A stretch of DNA of 64,000 bases from Certhia americana. Its lineage: Eukaryota > Chordata > Aves > Passeriformes > Certhiidae. The stretch spans positions 67,325,331-67,389,330 of the forward strand of contig CM031878.1 of NCBI GenBank assembly GCA_018697195.1, written 5' to 3'. A model generated the notes under the pieces. The model saw only the letters and a program-made list of their open reading frames with translations, searched no databases and was not told where the DNA came from. How positions within the stretch are numbered: the stretch's first letter is position 1; each line of letters opens with the position of its first letter. The position numbers were made by a program, and so were the translations under genes. This document shows positions 1 to 12,320 of this stretch, piece after piece.

Positions 1-1301
1 CCACAAATCAAAATATATGATACCAATGTGAGAAATGTCTTGAAATGTTCAGAGATCATCTGCTATTCATGCCTGCTTTCCCATGGGTATGTTTAAAATG
101 AATGCCAACTGGAAATGGAATGAAGATTCATTCATTTGTGATCCCATGACTAAAGTACTTTGCAGAAGCACAATTTCAAGTATGAATCAATATTTTTAAA
201 AAAGTATACATTATACATGCCCCATTACCCAATTTAATTACACTTAATTTATTTTATAGATTAACATCTTTTTCAGTGTCTCATTCTGTCATAAATTGTG
301 ACTTAAGGAAGTAAAACAGTACCTCTAAGACCTTTGTACACAGAAACTACTCTTTCCGTCATAAATGCAATAGCTTCTCTCATCCTCACTGAAAGGTTCA
401 GTTTCATCACCACAGAAGAAAAGGTTGATAATGCCTATTTTTGACAGCCCTAGATACCACAACTCACTTAAAAAACATTTAATTTCAAGATGAATAGTTT
501 ATTTCTATTAGATTAAAGGTAAATGTTCAGGCTTTTTAATAATATTTTTTTAAGCAAGCCTTACAATATGACCTTACATAAATTGTTCGTGGAATCTTTG
601 GAAACCTTGGTAACATACTTAATTTCAAATCACTAACAGTTTCTTCTATAAAGATTTTTTTTTTTTTTAAGAATAGACTCAGCAAGGCTTTCTTGCAATT
701 AAACTTTCTAAATAAATAAAAAATGTCTCCTAGTAGACAAGCTTCAGGTTTACTCTAAAATCTTGTGACTGCATTTAGAAGGATTTTTACCAAGAGAGGA
801 GTTCATGGGAGAAGATACTAGGATCTAGTAGCTGCATGCAAGGTGCAGAAAAGGAAAGAAATTTTCAGCTCTGTTTTGGGAAAGGAAAATTCATAAGAGA
901 GGGAATACCTTTTCTTCAAATTAGGCTGTATTTCCTTTCTCCTGCCTCATCCCAATGTCTTCTGCATTTTGACTTTGAGAACACCTTTATTGTTTTGCAC
1001 ATCATACACATCCTTGTTGTGGACTGTATCAGACCCAAGCACTGCTTTTCAGGCTGAAAGGATGAGCTTCCTAGAACTTTCTCTCAGGCTCCAAATCCAC
1101 AAGCCACCTTCTATAACCCAACAATATCTCACAAGGAGAAGGAAAATACTTTTCTTAAGCCACCTTCTCCTAGTTTTCTCCCACCCTCATATATCAAGTG
1201 TATATGATGACCTTCAATCACCTTCATTTCATTCCTTATCCCCATTATATTATGTACAAGTTGACAACTCACCACAGCATCAAAAGGAAAAGTAAAAATT
1301 G

Positions 1302-1330
1302 GTTTGTTTGTTTGTTTGTTTGTTTGTTTT
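1302..1330. repeat. (TTTG)n microsatellite
   Basis: About seven uninterrupted TTTG units are visible. The run produces a short frame on the other strand reading as repeated NKQT, which is a repeat artefact and not a protein. Confidence 0.95.
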
Positions 1331-3163
1331 AAGACTAGACAGTCAAAATACACACAGAAGGGAAAAAAAAACCCAATTTGATACTTGTGACACACGGTAT
1401 ATACAGTTTTGACTCAAAGGGCATGTTTCACACTTATAAAAAAGGATACTTCTGGGTGTTTCCTGTTTTTTTACAAAGTTTTAAAATAAGATTATCCTAA
1501 GTCAAACTGAAGATATTTAATGTACAGTTTAAAATAACTGTCCAATAAATAGAAATACAAATTATGCTCATTCTTATACATGTTTTTAAACTGGCAATAG
1601 CTACACCCAGGCAGTAAAGTTTCATTATTGGCAATGGAAAACTTAACACACAGCTGACAATGCATTAAACACACTATTTTTCATTGCCCTCCACTTACAT
1701 TTAAGAACTCAAACATTCCCTCTCCTATACAGGTCCTGTACAACTAGCAGCAAAACAGAATAAATCCTCTCATTTAAACCACTTTTATTCCTTTGATTTC
1801 AAAGTACTCTTCAAAGTCCTTGCCCAACTCACCAATGTATTTAAACTCATATCAGTGTCTCTGCCTGGGGGCTCAGAAGGAAGTGTTGGCAAGTAAGACA
1901 ACACAGTAGGAAATGCCTTTGCTAAGGCACAAACCTTTGAAGTTTCTGATACACCATTGCTATCAGCTGTCCTTTCTTATCACACTCCTCTTATAAAGAA
2001 CTTCCTGGTTCTTGACATTTTCCAGACTCCAATGTCTTTGCTATCCAAATAGTTTAAAATAGTTTAAAAAGTCATAAGGAGTGTACTGAACACAAATTAA
2101 TTCGTAGATAATGATGCGTATTTCATATATTTTTAATATAGATAAAAAAAACCACATTTAAAATATATGTTAGTATTTTTGCTACCCTAGATTCTATTAA
2201 GTACAAGGGAAAACTGGATAGTGCATTTGTCCCTGGTGCATACCTTACTTAGAGTTACCGTCACCATCACTACAATAAGAAACAATTGGTCTGTTGCACT
2301 TATCTGTGATTTTTAACTAGATTCTGCTTCTTTTCCTTCCTCTCTTATTCTCAGAAAGCTTCTCCTGTTCCCCAGTAAGCTGGATACAATTTGAACTTTA
2401 GTTATCTCAAATCTCACCCTGAATAAAGAAACACAAACCAGATTTATCACAGACTGTTTTACCAGGGAGAAGATTCTCATGAAGTGAAACTCAGTGAACG
2501 TAATGGTCAGAGTCTAACAGAGGAAAAATTTCCACTTGCTTATAAAATTAATTAGACCTTGACTATTTTTTCCTCTGCAGTCCACATAAAAAGAGGATGG
2601 ATGTTTTCATAGAATCTGCTATGGCATCCTAGATAGAAGAATTTCTTTCCTCTCTTTCCCTGCATCAGATGCATCTTCATTAAACAGTGTTCTTTTCTGA
2701 ACATGTTATTACTTTTTCAGTCATGACAGAAACAGAGGTTGTGCTGTAAAGCTCTATTTTGTGTTTAACAAACCGTATAACCAGACCTGTTATTGTGTGT
2801 TTCTCTGTCTTTGAATCTATTCATGCGGAGGAATCCTTGAATTTAAAATTAGAGTAGGAGAGGCATCTTTTATATTTATTAAAGGCTATCTTTTCCTTTG
2901 GCTTTTTTCATGCACTGTTTTAACAGGGTATTAATTCCCAATAGGGAATTCAGTCACACACAGCAGTGATTAGATAGCAAAACCTAAGATAAACCAAAAA
3001 ATTCAGGCTAAGGCGTGACCCAAGGAAGATACAGGATTGTAGTTTGACATGGTTATGTCACAAACGGCTGTCGAGGAAAAGCTCAGAAGTACCATGCTAA
3101 TACAAATCAAATTTCAAATTTGCTACCATTGTTTGATATAATACTTGTATTCACTAAAATCAG

Positions 3164-3262
3164 ATCATATTAATAACATTCCTGAAATAATATAATTATA
3201 ACATAATATAATCATATTAATAACACTCCTTCACAAATCATATTAATAACATTCCTGAAAAT
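3164..3262. repeat. Three copies of a ~20-25 bp motif
   Basis: The motif ATCATATTAATAACATTCCT begins at 3164, 3211 (one change, ATT to ACT) and 3237. The first and third copies also share the following GAAA. An A+T-rich spacer separates copies one and two. This looks like local duplication and does not match a transposon family I know. Confidence 0.85.
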
Positions 3263-3296
3263 TTATCAGAAACAATGGTTCATTCTTTTGCCCATT

Positions 3297-3459
3297 AAAA
3301 AACAAACAAACCAAAACAAACCAAAATCAAACCAAAAACCAAAAACCAATAACCAAAACCAAAACCAGAACCAAAAATAAACAAAAAAAACCCATGACCA
3401 AAAAGAAAAAAAACCCAAACAAACAAAAAAAAAAAAAAAAAGAAAAAAAAAAAAAGAAA
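3297..3459. repeat. A-rich low-complexity tract
   Basis: The tract runs through drifting CCAAAACC/CAAA-type units and then a long A run broken by a few G and C bases. It lies about 40 bp upstream of the truncated 5' edge of the CR1 at 3498. It has no coding potential. Confidence 0.9.
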
Positions 3460-3497
3460 CACTCAGGAGATACTAGAAAGATTTTCCTTGATTTTTA

Positions 3498-3890
3498 GAG
3501 GGAATGAGCACCTCTCCTGTTAAGACAGGCTGAGAGAATTGGGGCTGCTTAAACCTGGAGGAAGGGTTTCTCAGCGATCATTTAGCACCTCCTGGTACCT
3601 GGAGGGTGCTTTTAGAAGTCTGGAGAGGGTCTTTTTACATGGGCTTGAAGTGACAGGATGAAAAACCTGAAAGCTTTAGGCTAGATGTACAGAAGAAATT
3701 GTTTACTGTGAGAATGGTGTGGCTCTAGAACAGGTTGTGAAGAGAAGCTGTGGATATCCCATCCCTGGAAGTGTCCAGGAGGGATGGGGCTGCGAGCACT
3801 CTGGTCTAGTGAGAGATGCCCATGGCAGGGCAGCTGAAAAATGGTGATCTTTAAGGCCCCTTCCAACCCATACTGTTCTATAATTTATGG
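3498..3890 (+). mobile_element. CR1 LINE, 5'-truncated 3' end
   Basis: The stretch aligns from memory to the 3' portion of avian CR1. GAGCACCTCTCCTGTTAAGA at the left edge corresponds to the CR1 motif GAGCACCTCTCCTATGAAGA. It is followed by the AGACAGGCTGAGAGAATTGG block. Near the right edge are CCCTTCCAACCCATACTG and a decayed terminal repeat, TTCTATAATTTATG. Sense is the plus strand. The ORF2 C-terminal frame is broken by stops and shifts, so this is an old dead copy. Minus-strand frames over it are antisense shadows. The subfamily is not assigned. Confidence 0.9.
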
Positions 3891-6800
3891 CACAAGACAG
3901 AATAGGAAACTCCAAGTTTCTATGGCCATTCTTAAATTTTATTACAAAATTCTTCATCAGCCTGCTTGAAATCCTAGGGAAAAACTATCAGTTTAGGCCT
4001 ACAGCAAGAGAAGCTAGAAAGATTAAGGACTTTTCATTTAATTCTTGTAGCTAAAGAGAGCTGTTGAAAGATAAAGAGTATCCTAAGAGCTTAACTGTAA
4101 GAGCTTTAGAGTGACATCACAACATGGTTTTCTCTCACACAACTTTCCTCTTGCTTTAAAAACATATACAATGTTATAATAACTGATTTAACTGTAACTA
4201 TTTAAAGTATTTCTAACATTTTTGCTTGCAGTTAAATCAGATTAAGAAATATAAACTATAGAAAAGCACTAAAATATGGAAAGAGAACTGTGATGATTAA
4301 ATATTGAATAAACTTACATCTCACAAACAGGGAAAAAATGAAAGAGAAGTTGGCTTTCCTTTCATTCCAGATACCTATTCTAGTTAAATTACAATAAAAA
4401 TTTAGAAAAAAAAATTCTTCGCTGTTGTTTTTTGCTTTTGCTGTTTCTGATAAACACCAAAGGAATAATTATGGTCTCTGCTTTTGAAAAACCTCTTTAA
4501 TTCAGTATTCATTAAACATAAAGGTTACTGCAATCACTCCTGGCTGATGGTGGTTGCAATGCAGTTGGGATGATCCTGAAAACACACCTGTCAACCTCAA
4601 ACTCCCAACAAAGTCAACAAAACCACATGGACAAGATAATGCATTACACAACACAAAGTCAAGGCCAGAGTTAAGAGGCAGATTCTACAGAGTAACTGTT
4701 CTTGAATGTGTATGCATGCAATTGACTAACAGTGATGTTTGTGCAGCAAGGTATTATGGATTTTTTTCCTCAAAATGAAAATAGGGATAATGCAAAAGTC
4801 ATCTTCTTGATAACTTAAAACATTTTTTTCCATCTCTACCTCAATAAAATAAAATGTCCTGTGTATTAAAAATGTCCTATTTCATCTAAATGGCAAGCAG
4901 TTCAGTTGAGTTTTATTGGTTGTACCTTAAAATTAACAATCTCCTCAAAAATATTTTAGGTTTTGTTCCTCCCTTCCACAGTTTTTTGACCAACAGTATT
5001 CACCTTAACTTAAAAATGTTTGCATATAGTGTCTTTGGTTCCTTTCAATTCATACAGTCTCATAAGAAGGGTTTCACTCAGTCTTCTGAGTCATATTCAG
5101 TAGTAGTAATTACAATAGAATTATTTTCTAAAGTACTGAAGGCGAGGAATGAGTTTCCTTGGTGGTTTTTTCCCCACTTTTCTCTTTTTTTCTTTCTTGT
5201 TAGCGTGATTGTCTGTGTGAAACAGAAGAAAGCTTTTCTGAAAGCCTCCCAGTTTTTGACCTGTCTTGAATCTGTCTCACTTGGCTACAGATGGCCTATC
5301 AAATCCATCAAGTCCTGATTGGAATAGATTACTAAATTGTTGGAGCACTGGGATTAGGCCCATCTGTCTGCAGGAAGCTCTGTAATCATGATGAGAGGTT
5401 ATTGTTGCCTGGGAGATGAAAAGCAGCAAACCATGCTGCACTAAAGGATCAACCAAGGCTTTCCATAAAGTAAAGGAGATGGAAAAGCCATCCTATTATG
5501 CTGAATCCTGTGAACACCAGCAGGGTGCTGTAAATATTCTTGAAATACTGCTTCAATTGACATACATCTTTTTAGGATGTTCTGTGAGAAAGAGAGGTTT
5601 AAATACAAGCCAGATTTTCCCTTTCATTGTAGGAGGATGTCATTGCAGTTTAAGAGAGCTGGAAACTTTGGTTTCCTGCCTGAATGCTTGCTTGATTGTT
5701 AGTGGAGCCGAAGTTGAGCAGCTGAACTAGAATGAACTAGTCCTGTCCTACCCACCAAAGTTAAGTGTAACTAGACTCTAAAGATATCTAATAAGTGAAC
5801 TGACCATATTTAATTAATTTCCTAATTTGATTTTTTTTTTTTTAAATTTCCTAAATTAGATCTCTGAAAATTCAAAAAATGTAACTGCCGGTAATGCTGT
5901 GAGTCTCCTGACTTCATTCTATTGCATTTTTAAAGTTTTTATCATGTTTCAGCTGTTGTCTGAAACAAACCAAAGTTCTTTGAAAGGTTTTCACTGAAAT
6001 GCTTGGGCTACCCCAAGGCTTTCAGACCAAGGAGAATATGAAAATGACTTTAAAAGTTTGCGTGGGACATAAGAAACACTAGTTCAAGTTTCTGCTGTGC
6101 CTTCTTCACCAGAGAGTTCTGGAAGGAAAAGTCATGGTCATGCACTCATCAGAAGGCATTCAGAGCAAGGGCCCATTCTAGGACTAAGCCTCAAGAGTGA
6201 GTAAACTTTCAGAGTGGGGTGCCCACAGCACTCACTTCTTTCTTCTACCTTGCTCTCTGCTTCAACAATTTCACCAGCCAGGGAGATCTGATGACCCTCC
6301 AACAAAAACTATTATGTGATTATGATACTTCAATTCTCTTACCAGTTAATTTAGAAGTTCAGGGGAAAAAAAAATTAAGAAAAGAAAGGGTGCTTTTTTA
6401 ACTTTTAGTTTAGTTAAGCTTTTTTTTTAATTTAGGGAGTACTTTTTCCCCAGGAGTTAATGGGTATTTTACCATTCTTTCCAGCTGTACCATGACTTAA
6501 TCTCTACTTAAAAATTTACCCTCTTTGCACTTTAAAACTGTAATTTCTATAGACTCAAATATAACTGTATGATTCTCTTAGGTAACAGTATATATGTGTG
6601 TTAAAGAGATTGCTGGGATTTTATAAGAAAAAAAATAAGGTATATGAGATTTTGGGTATTTTTTAAAACGATAAATGCAAAAGAGAAAAAATTAAAAGCA
6701 AAAGGCAAAAAATTTACCTTTGAGAGTAGTGGAATGAAGAATGATTTTATGCCACTGCGTAGGACAAATTGCGCCCATAAATTTTAATGCTGAATTCTAA

Positions 6801-6918
6801 GAAAATGCAAAAAGAAAGGGAAAAAACCCAAAAAGGCACACTTAAACTGTTCATTAAAGTTTTATATATTTCCTCAGACTTCTCACCCAAAATTTGAGCT
6901 TAAGATCACATCTGCTAT
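3891..6918. other. Unique noncoding stretch
   Basis: No gene or known repeat is recognised. The longest frame in the window (142 codons, plus strand, 4890-5318) lies here. It is rich in F, L, S and V codons from T-rich DNA and shows no domain, so I do not call it a gene. Short poly-T and poly-A runs occur near 5830 and 6365. Confidence 0.55.
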
Positions 6919-6920
6919 AA

Positions 6921-6992
<72 letters not shown>
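6919..6992. repeat. (ATT)n trinucleotide microsatellite, ~24 units
   Basis: An uninterrupted TAT/ATT array of about 72-74 bp. Its purity suggests it is young and probably length-variable between individuals. It has no flanking poly-A or target-site duplication linking it to a retroposon tail. Confidence 0.97.
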
Positions 6993-8527
6993 GTTTCCCT
7001 TTCCACCAGTTAGCTCTTTTTTTGAATGCAGCTAAAATTTCATGGTTTTATTTTTATACATTCATGTTTGATATTTGCAGATTCAAAATACAGAGTATAT
7101 AATACCTTTGTTCAACACTTTTAAATCTTCTTTTAAATTTTAAATTAGAACACCATTTCCCCATTTTCCAGTGAGGTATACACAAGGTAAAGGATATCCA
7201 ATGAACCATCACTAATGTTTTAGGTAAGAGTGTATTGAGGTGTTGACATAAGCTATATAAAAACAATACTTTAATTGTGTTTCTTCTATAATATAACATA
7301 TGTAAAAGTTCTTTTTACTAGTAAAAAACTTTGTGAGACCCTGTAGTCAGGTCACTTATCCTTCTGCAAAAAGTACATAGAATGGTCAGGAGAACCTAGA
7401 AAACAAATGTTTTGTTGTGAAATTGAGACTTTTCTGAATTAGGAAATTTAGAAATACTGAACATTTTCCTTCTTTTAGAAAAAAACTTTGCACTTTGGCA
7501 GTGAAGGGATGGACCAAGAGGAAGGTAGGGGATAATTGTTGAAATAAAAAAAAAAAAGGCTGAGGCAGCAGAAAAAGAATTGGAAGGTCTAGCAGTTAAA
7601 CACCCCATTCCCTCAAGTTTTTCAAATGATTTCAGTCTAAGCTTCCAAACAAGAATTATTGCAGCTGGAAATTAGAACCTGCGAGTAATACTTTTCCTTA
7701 TACACTTAAGAGTACAGAAATAATATACAATGTCTTCATTGAACACAGCAAAAACTTGTATGTGCTTATATGCAATGTAAATTGGGACATAGATGTTAGA
7801 GTTTTCTGGGTTCTGACAGAAGCCTCAGGGCAGGGTCCCTGTCTCCATCCTGTCCTCAGATCCCACTGCTCCAATCCACACACCTTCTCACAAGGTCCCT
7901 CTCAGCCCTGTGAAAACAGCTGTGGACTTCTGCTTCTCAGTCACTTCTGTGATACTGGTGCTGAAACTTAGAGATGAGCAAGAATTTCACCCCTTTCAGA
8001 CCCACAGAAATCCCACATGAAAAGCACAGAGACAGCACACCAAGAGAGCCAGTGCACTGACCTCCAGCAAGCTTAGCTTCAACTTAACTAGCCAGGCTAC
8101 AGGATGGTCAAACACACAGTCTGGCATGTCAGGTTCTATGAAAGTTCCATAGATACTTGCAGAATCCCCTTACCAAACTTACAAATGATATTTTACAAAC
8201 ATACTCCTATTATCTGGTTTTAGTGGACTTTCTCTTACTGCTATATCTGTTCAAGCACACCTCTCCAATGTCCTTGGAAAAAGCCAACTAAGATAAGGAA
8301 CTGAATTTTTTTATATTTAAATTTCTAGTTGGTGATATGACAATTGATTATGCGGTTTTGCTTCCAAATTTCAAATTCTAATATTATGAAAGTGACAGTC
8401 AAAACTGTGAACATGTAGTCCTCCTACATTGTGAAAGATTTCTACCTCATAATAACAGGATATATGTCATGGTATTATTTTCCCTACTTCTTTTAGTTAA
8501 AAAATTTTAGACAGTTTCCTGATATGA

Positions 8528-8564
8528 TATAGTGTATACACTATAAAACCACACTATATATAGT
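8528..8564. repeat. Two adjacent perfect palindromes
   Basis: TATAGTGTATACACTATA (18 bp, perfect) is followed seven bases later by ACTATATATAGT (12 bp, perfect). Both have an alternating purine-pyrimidine A+T-rich character. No mobile-element boundary is evident. Confidence 0.9.
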
Positions 8565-11322
8565 ATTCTGCAAGTGTTTGTGACAAGAAGAAAAATGGAA
8601 ACAAAATGTCACGTTCTAAATGTTTTGCAGAAATTCTTAAATAATTCTTTAATGTCTGTGAAAAATCAAATATTGGTATATCCTTTTCTCGTACGCTTAC
8701 TTCTCTCACAATCTAATAATGTGTATTGCTCTTTGTCTACTATGTGTACCTTTCATTTTGGCCAGAGCCTTTAATCCTTCACTTCTTATATAAAATGCCA
8801 TAACCATAGTGTAGTAGGTTAAGATTGATTGACAAGTGCATATAATTGTGGCTTCAGTGGAAGAGTATGTTTTACAGTTGCAAAAAATGCACAATGTTGA
8901 AAATAAAGAAACTGTGCCCTTTCTCTGAGATAAAAGGATTGTATCAAATTGGTTCATTTCCTTGGCAGAACAAAATAAAAGGCTTCTGTTAACAAAGAAC
9001 ACTTACCAAAAGGAGGCTGGAGGAAGTCTCTTTAACTAGATAACACTGCACCAATTAGAAAATCAAACGAGGTAAAGGCAGAATTTTAGGGAATGTTCCC
9101 CTTTTACCCTCATTCTGTATTCAATCATGTATGGAAAAGATACAATAGAAGAAAGAAATAACTATCTATTTTTTGCCAGTATTTAGAAAAATTAATATTT
9201 TTGTGAAATGAATCAGCTGGTGGACAGGAAAGACATGTTTTATCCTCCCAATTAAATATGCTGCACCTCAACCTCTCTTAATTCAGTTCCAATTGCTTTC
9301 ACAGACAATAGCATTTAAATGTAATCCTGATTCTCTTACTCAGGATTAGTAGCGGTGATTCTGTTTTATTCAAATGCCTTTTGGCTGGTGAGGGGTCATA
9401 AAGAGAAGAAAGAGATTCAAAGTCATGAAGCAAGTCCAGGTTTCCATGTCAGGGAAGGATCTGTGGTTTTAAACACCTAGTTCAGCCTTGACATGGACAT
9501 GTGCAGTAGCAGGCTGCTCTTTCTGTTATGTGCTGGGCATTACTGTCCAGGAGAGATATTCCAGCTCAGAATGTAAATGTATGATGGCAACCAGGCAGCA
9601 TGCACAGATATACACCCCGGCTAGTCAGGAGTAACATAATAGATCACACCCTCCAAAGGTTGCAGTCATGAGTTTGCAATAAAAAGCACCTGCAGATGTG
9701 GAACTAAGCACGTACCCTGTCTCCAAATAGGTGAGGGAATAGTTCTTATTACCTCAGCAGTACTGGCACCATCTACTGCTTCTTCTCAGTCACGTATAAA
9801 ACTCCTCCCCTCCCCTCTATTCTTCTTATATTGCTAAGAAGAAAATAGTACCTTAAGTGTAGGGAATTGTTGCACCCTTTTACCTAAGAGTAAGTTTCAA
9901 TCCGGTAGTAAGATTGATTAATGGTAAAAAAATTTACAGAAATCATATTTGTGGGAACAGAGTTGTGGTTACATACAAGATACATCTGGTTTTGTCCTAG
10001 ATTTAGTATTTGATCAGAGACAGATCACAAATCTCTAATATGGATGTTTTCAGAACTTTGAGGCAAAGCAAACTCTGTGCCAGGTTCAGAATTTCTGGGG
10101 CTCAGCCCACTGTCAGTGCAATAGGGATTCACCACGTGTCCCTCCATCCTCCCTGTCTGACTGTGCTTGAGCTCTACCTTGCAGACATCAGCACTCCCCC
10201 AGTGCAGAAATACAGAAAAACAAAAACCATGTGCTGACCAGGAGGGACCTTCATAGTGTACAAGTCCTTGCCATTGTCTCCAAAGGAGTGAATCTTTACA
10301 GACAAACTGAATCAGCAGCCATGTGGACATGAACACATGGCAGATGGACATATGGACAAACTGAAACAACTGCTGGACACGCAACTAAAAGGGAATACAG
10401 TTTTCTTACATAGAATTCCCATTACATACATTTATTCTAATGTTAATTTTGCAGTGAGTGTTTTCCTTAAATAACATAATTCTTTTGTAATCACTTAAAT
10501 GAAATGTATATGTGTAAAAAAGAGTAGTTTTTTGAAGTGGTTAAAAAGCTGTTTAACCTTTTAGCTTTTCTACAGTCATCGACATATCAGATGGGAAAAA
10601 CCACATGCATAGACTTTGTGGTGTGCTTTCAGCCACAATGGCTGAGTTGAAAAGAGGTTTGTGACATGTAAGGAAACAAATAAGGAGCAAAAACTAATTT
10701 ACTAAAAAGCTTTGGGGGGAAAAAAAAAAAAAGACCAGAAAACAAGCCAGTAACTACTATTTTTCTAACCATATTTACACTGGACTAATTCAAAATGACC
10801 TTTCTGTATCCAGTGTTTCAAAATGCGTTACATTTGATTTATTAAAACACGCAGTACATAAAGAATGTGTACCTTATTCAATTGATTCAACTGATGGTTC
10901 ATTTGATTAGTAAAAGTGTAATCATTAATATTTAAAAATGTTATGTTTCCTACGCAAGGTTCCTCTCCAACCGATTTACCCAAGCTGAACAAATGTAGTT
11001 TTAATCATCTACAGGTCCATATGCATTTACCACAATAACTCAACAGATTTAATTTAACTGTCAAATTTACCCACATTTTAAAATGCTGTCTTCTAAACAA
11101 TACCTCCTGACTGTCAAAATGTTCTTGTTATGAAGATGATTTCTTCTTCCAAACATTCATTGGGAAAACAGATATAAGGGAAAATAGATCAGTCCTTGAG
11201 AAGCTAAATCACTGTTTACATACCAGGAGCTTTATTGAATATGGGGGTTATTGTAATCAGGTCAGCACTTTTTTAAGACACAATAAAATAATTAAATATT
11301 ACCTTAGTTGAATCATGCTCAC

Positions 11323-11355
11323 AAATCAATCAGTCAATCAATCAATAAATTAATC
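11323..11355. repeat. Imperfect (AATC)n short tandem repeat
   Basis: AATCAATCAGTCAATCAATC runs into AATAAATTAATC. It is a short decayed tetranucleotide array with no other content. Confidence 0.8.
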
Positions 11356-11629
11356 TCCTACACCTACTCCCATGATTTTAACAATACGATTTTAATTTTA
11401 TGACTCGGTGGTGAAATATAGGCATACTTTTAGTGAAATCTTGGGAAAAAAAAATGGGGGAGTTTTTTTTCTCTAAAGTTTGGATTGTTGCAATCCTGTC
11501 TTTGCGAGTATTCTGGTTTCTGCAAGAGGCCATTTAAGCTTACATTCTGAAGTCTGTCTAATCATTGCAATTAAAAGTTGGAATAAGTTATGAGCAATAA
11601 AAAAGTAAATAATATCCAGTCTGAAAGTA

Positions 11630-11940
11630 GAACTAATTATAAAGCTGTTGCTTGATTAAGGTGTTTATAGTGAAAAGTATTAAAGGGATTAGTCTAAAGC
11701 TTTACATATGCAGGACAGAATTAATATGCAGGATTTAGATACTCAAATTAATTCAGGTGCACCAAACAATTATATGGAAAAGGAATACTCGACCCAGCTA
11801 ATGGTCACACTAGTTCACCAAGCTAATTTATATTCATGTACCTATTGACCTCTCTGCACACTCACAAAGGGGCAGTTCTAATGCTAATGTGTGCTGCCAA
11901 GGTTGTCTTCTGCTGAATCTAATCACAGCTAAGAAGACAA
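11630..11940. promoter_or_regulatory. Candidate conserved noncoding element (speculative)
   Basis: This repeat-free stretch has many TAAT/ATTA homeodomain-type cores, an E-box CAGGTG at 11754-11759, and a perfect 10-bp direct repeat ATATGCAGGA at 11706-11715 and 11724-11733. The feel is of a developmental enhancer, but this is inference. A cross-species alignment is the only real test. Confidence 0.2.
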
Positions 11941-12132
11941 AAATGTACTCCCATGGTTAACATTTTGCTCCATCAAAATGTTTCCTGAAGGACAGATGTG
12001 ACTCTCTTAGGTCTCTGTCTACACAGTGGTCTAAATTATGATCTGGGATGCAACAATGAAACACTTCCAGTGGGAGAAGCCTCAGAATACATGTTTGAGA
12101 GGAGGACCCATTACTGAGTATGCACACATAAG

Positions 12133-12320
12133 ACAAAATCAAACAAGTTAACAAACAAAACTACACACACAAAAGTAAACAAACACACACATAAAAAACC
12201 CAAACAAACAAACAAAATCCACAAAAAACCCAAACAAATAAAATCCACAAAAATCCCAAACAAACAAAACAAACAAAACAAACAAACAAACACCCTACAA
12301 ACAAACAAACAAACAAAAAT
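12133..12320. repeat. (AAAC)n-rich low-complexity tract
   Basis: Long run of CAAA/AAAC units interrupted by ACACAC and AAATCC segments. The minus strand gives overlapping frames rich in F, V, C and L that are pure repeat artefacts and should not be read as a membrane protein. Confidence 0.95.

Larger units (their letters stand above)
1..3296. other. Unique A+T-rich noncoding stretch
   Basis: No coding region, RNA gene or full mobile element is recognised. Reading frames are short and occur on both strands. It contains a short poly-T run near 655-668, a TTTG microsatellite at 1302-1330 and a local triplicated motif at 3164-3262. The rest looks like ordinary intergenic or intronic DNA. Confidence 0.6.
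6993..12132. other. Unique noncoding stretch
   Basis: No coding region or known repeat is recognised in about 5 kb. Somewhat more G+C-rich patches at 7800-8110, 9360-9830 and 10060-10390 carry overlapping short frames on both strands, and none resembles a known domain. Two adjacent palindromes lie at 8528-8564. A TAAT-rich possible regulatory block lies at 11630-11940. Confidence 0.5.

Noticed and set aside
3681..3957. Two overlapping minus-strand frames near 3.8 kb
   Set aside because: Antisense shadows of the CR1 at 3498-3890.
4890..5318. 142-codon plus-strand frame, the longest in the window
   Set aside because: Dominated by F, L, S and V codons from T-rich DNA, with no domain, no splice context and no homologue I can name.
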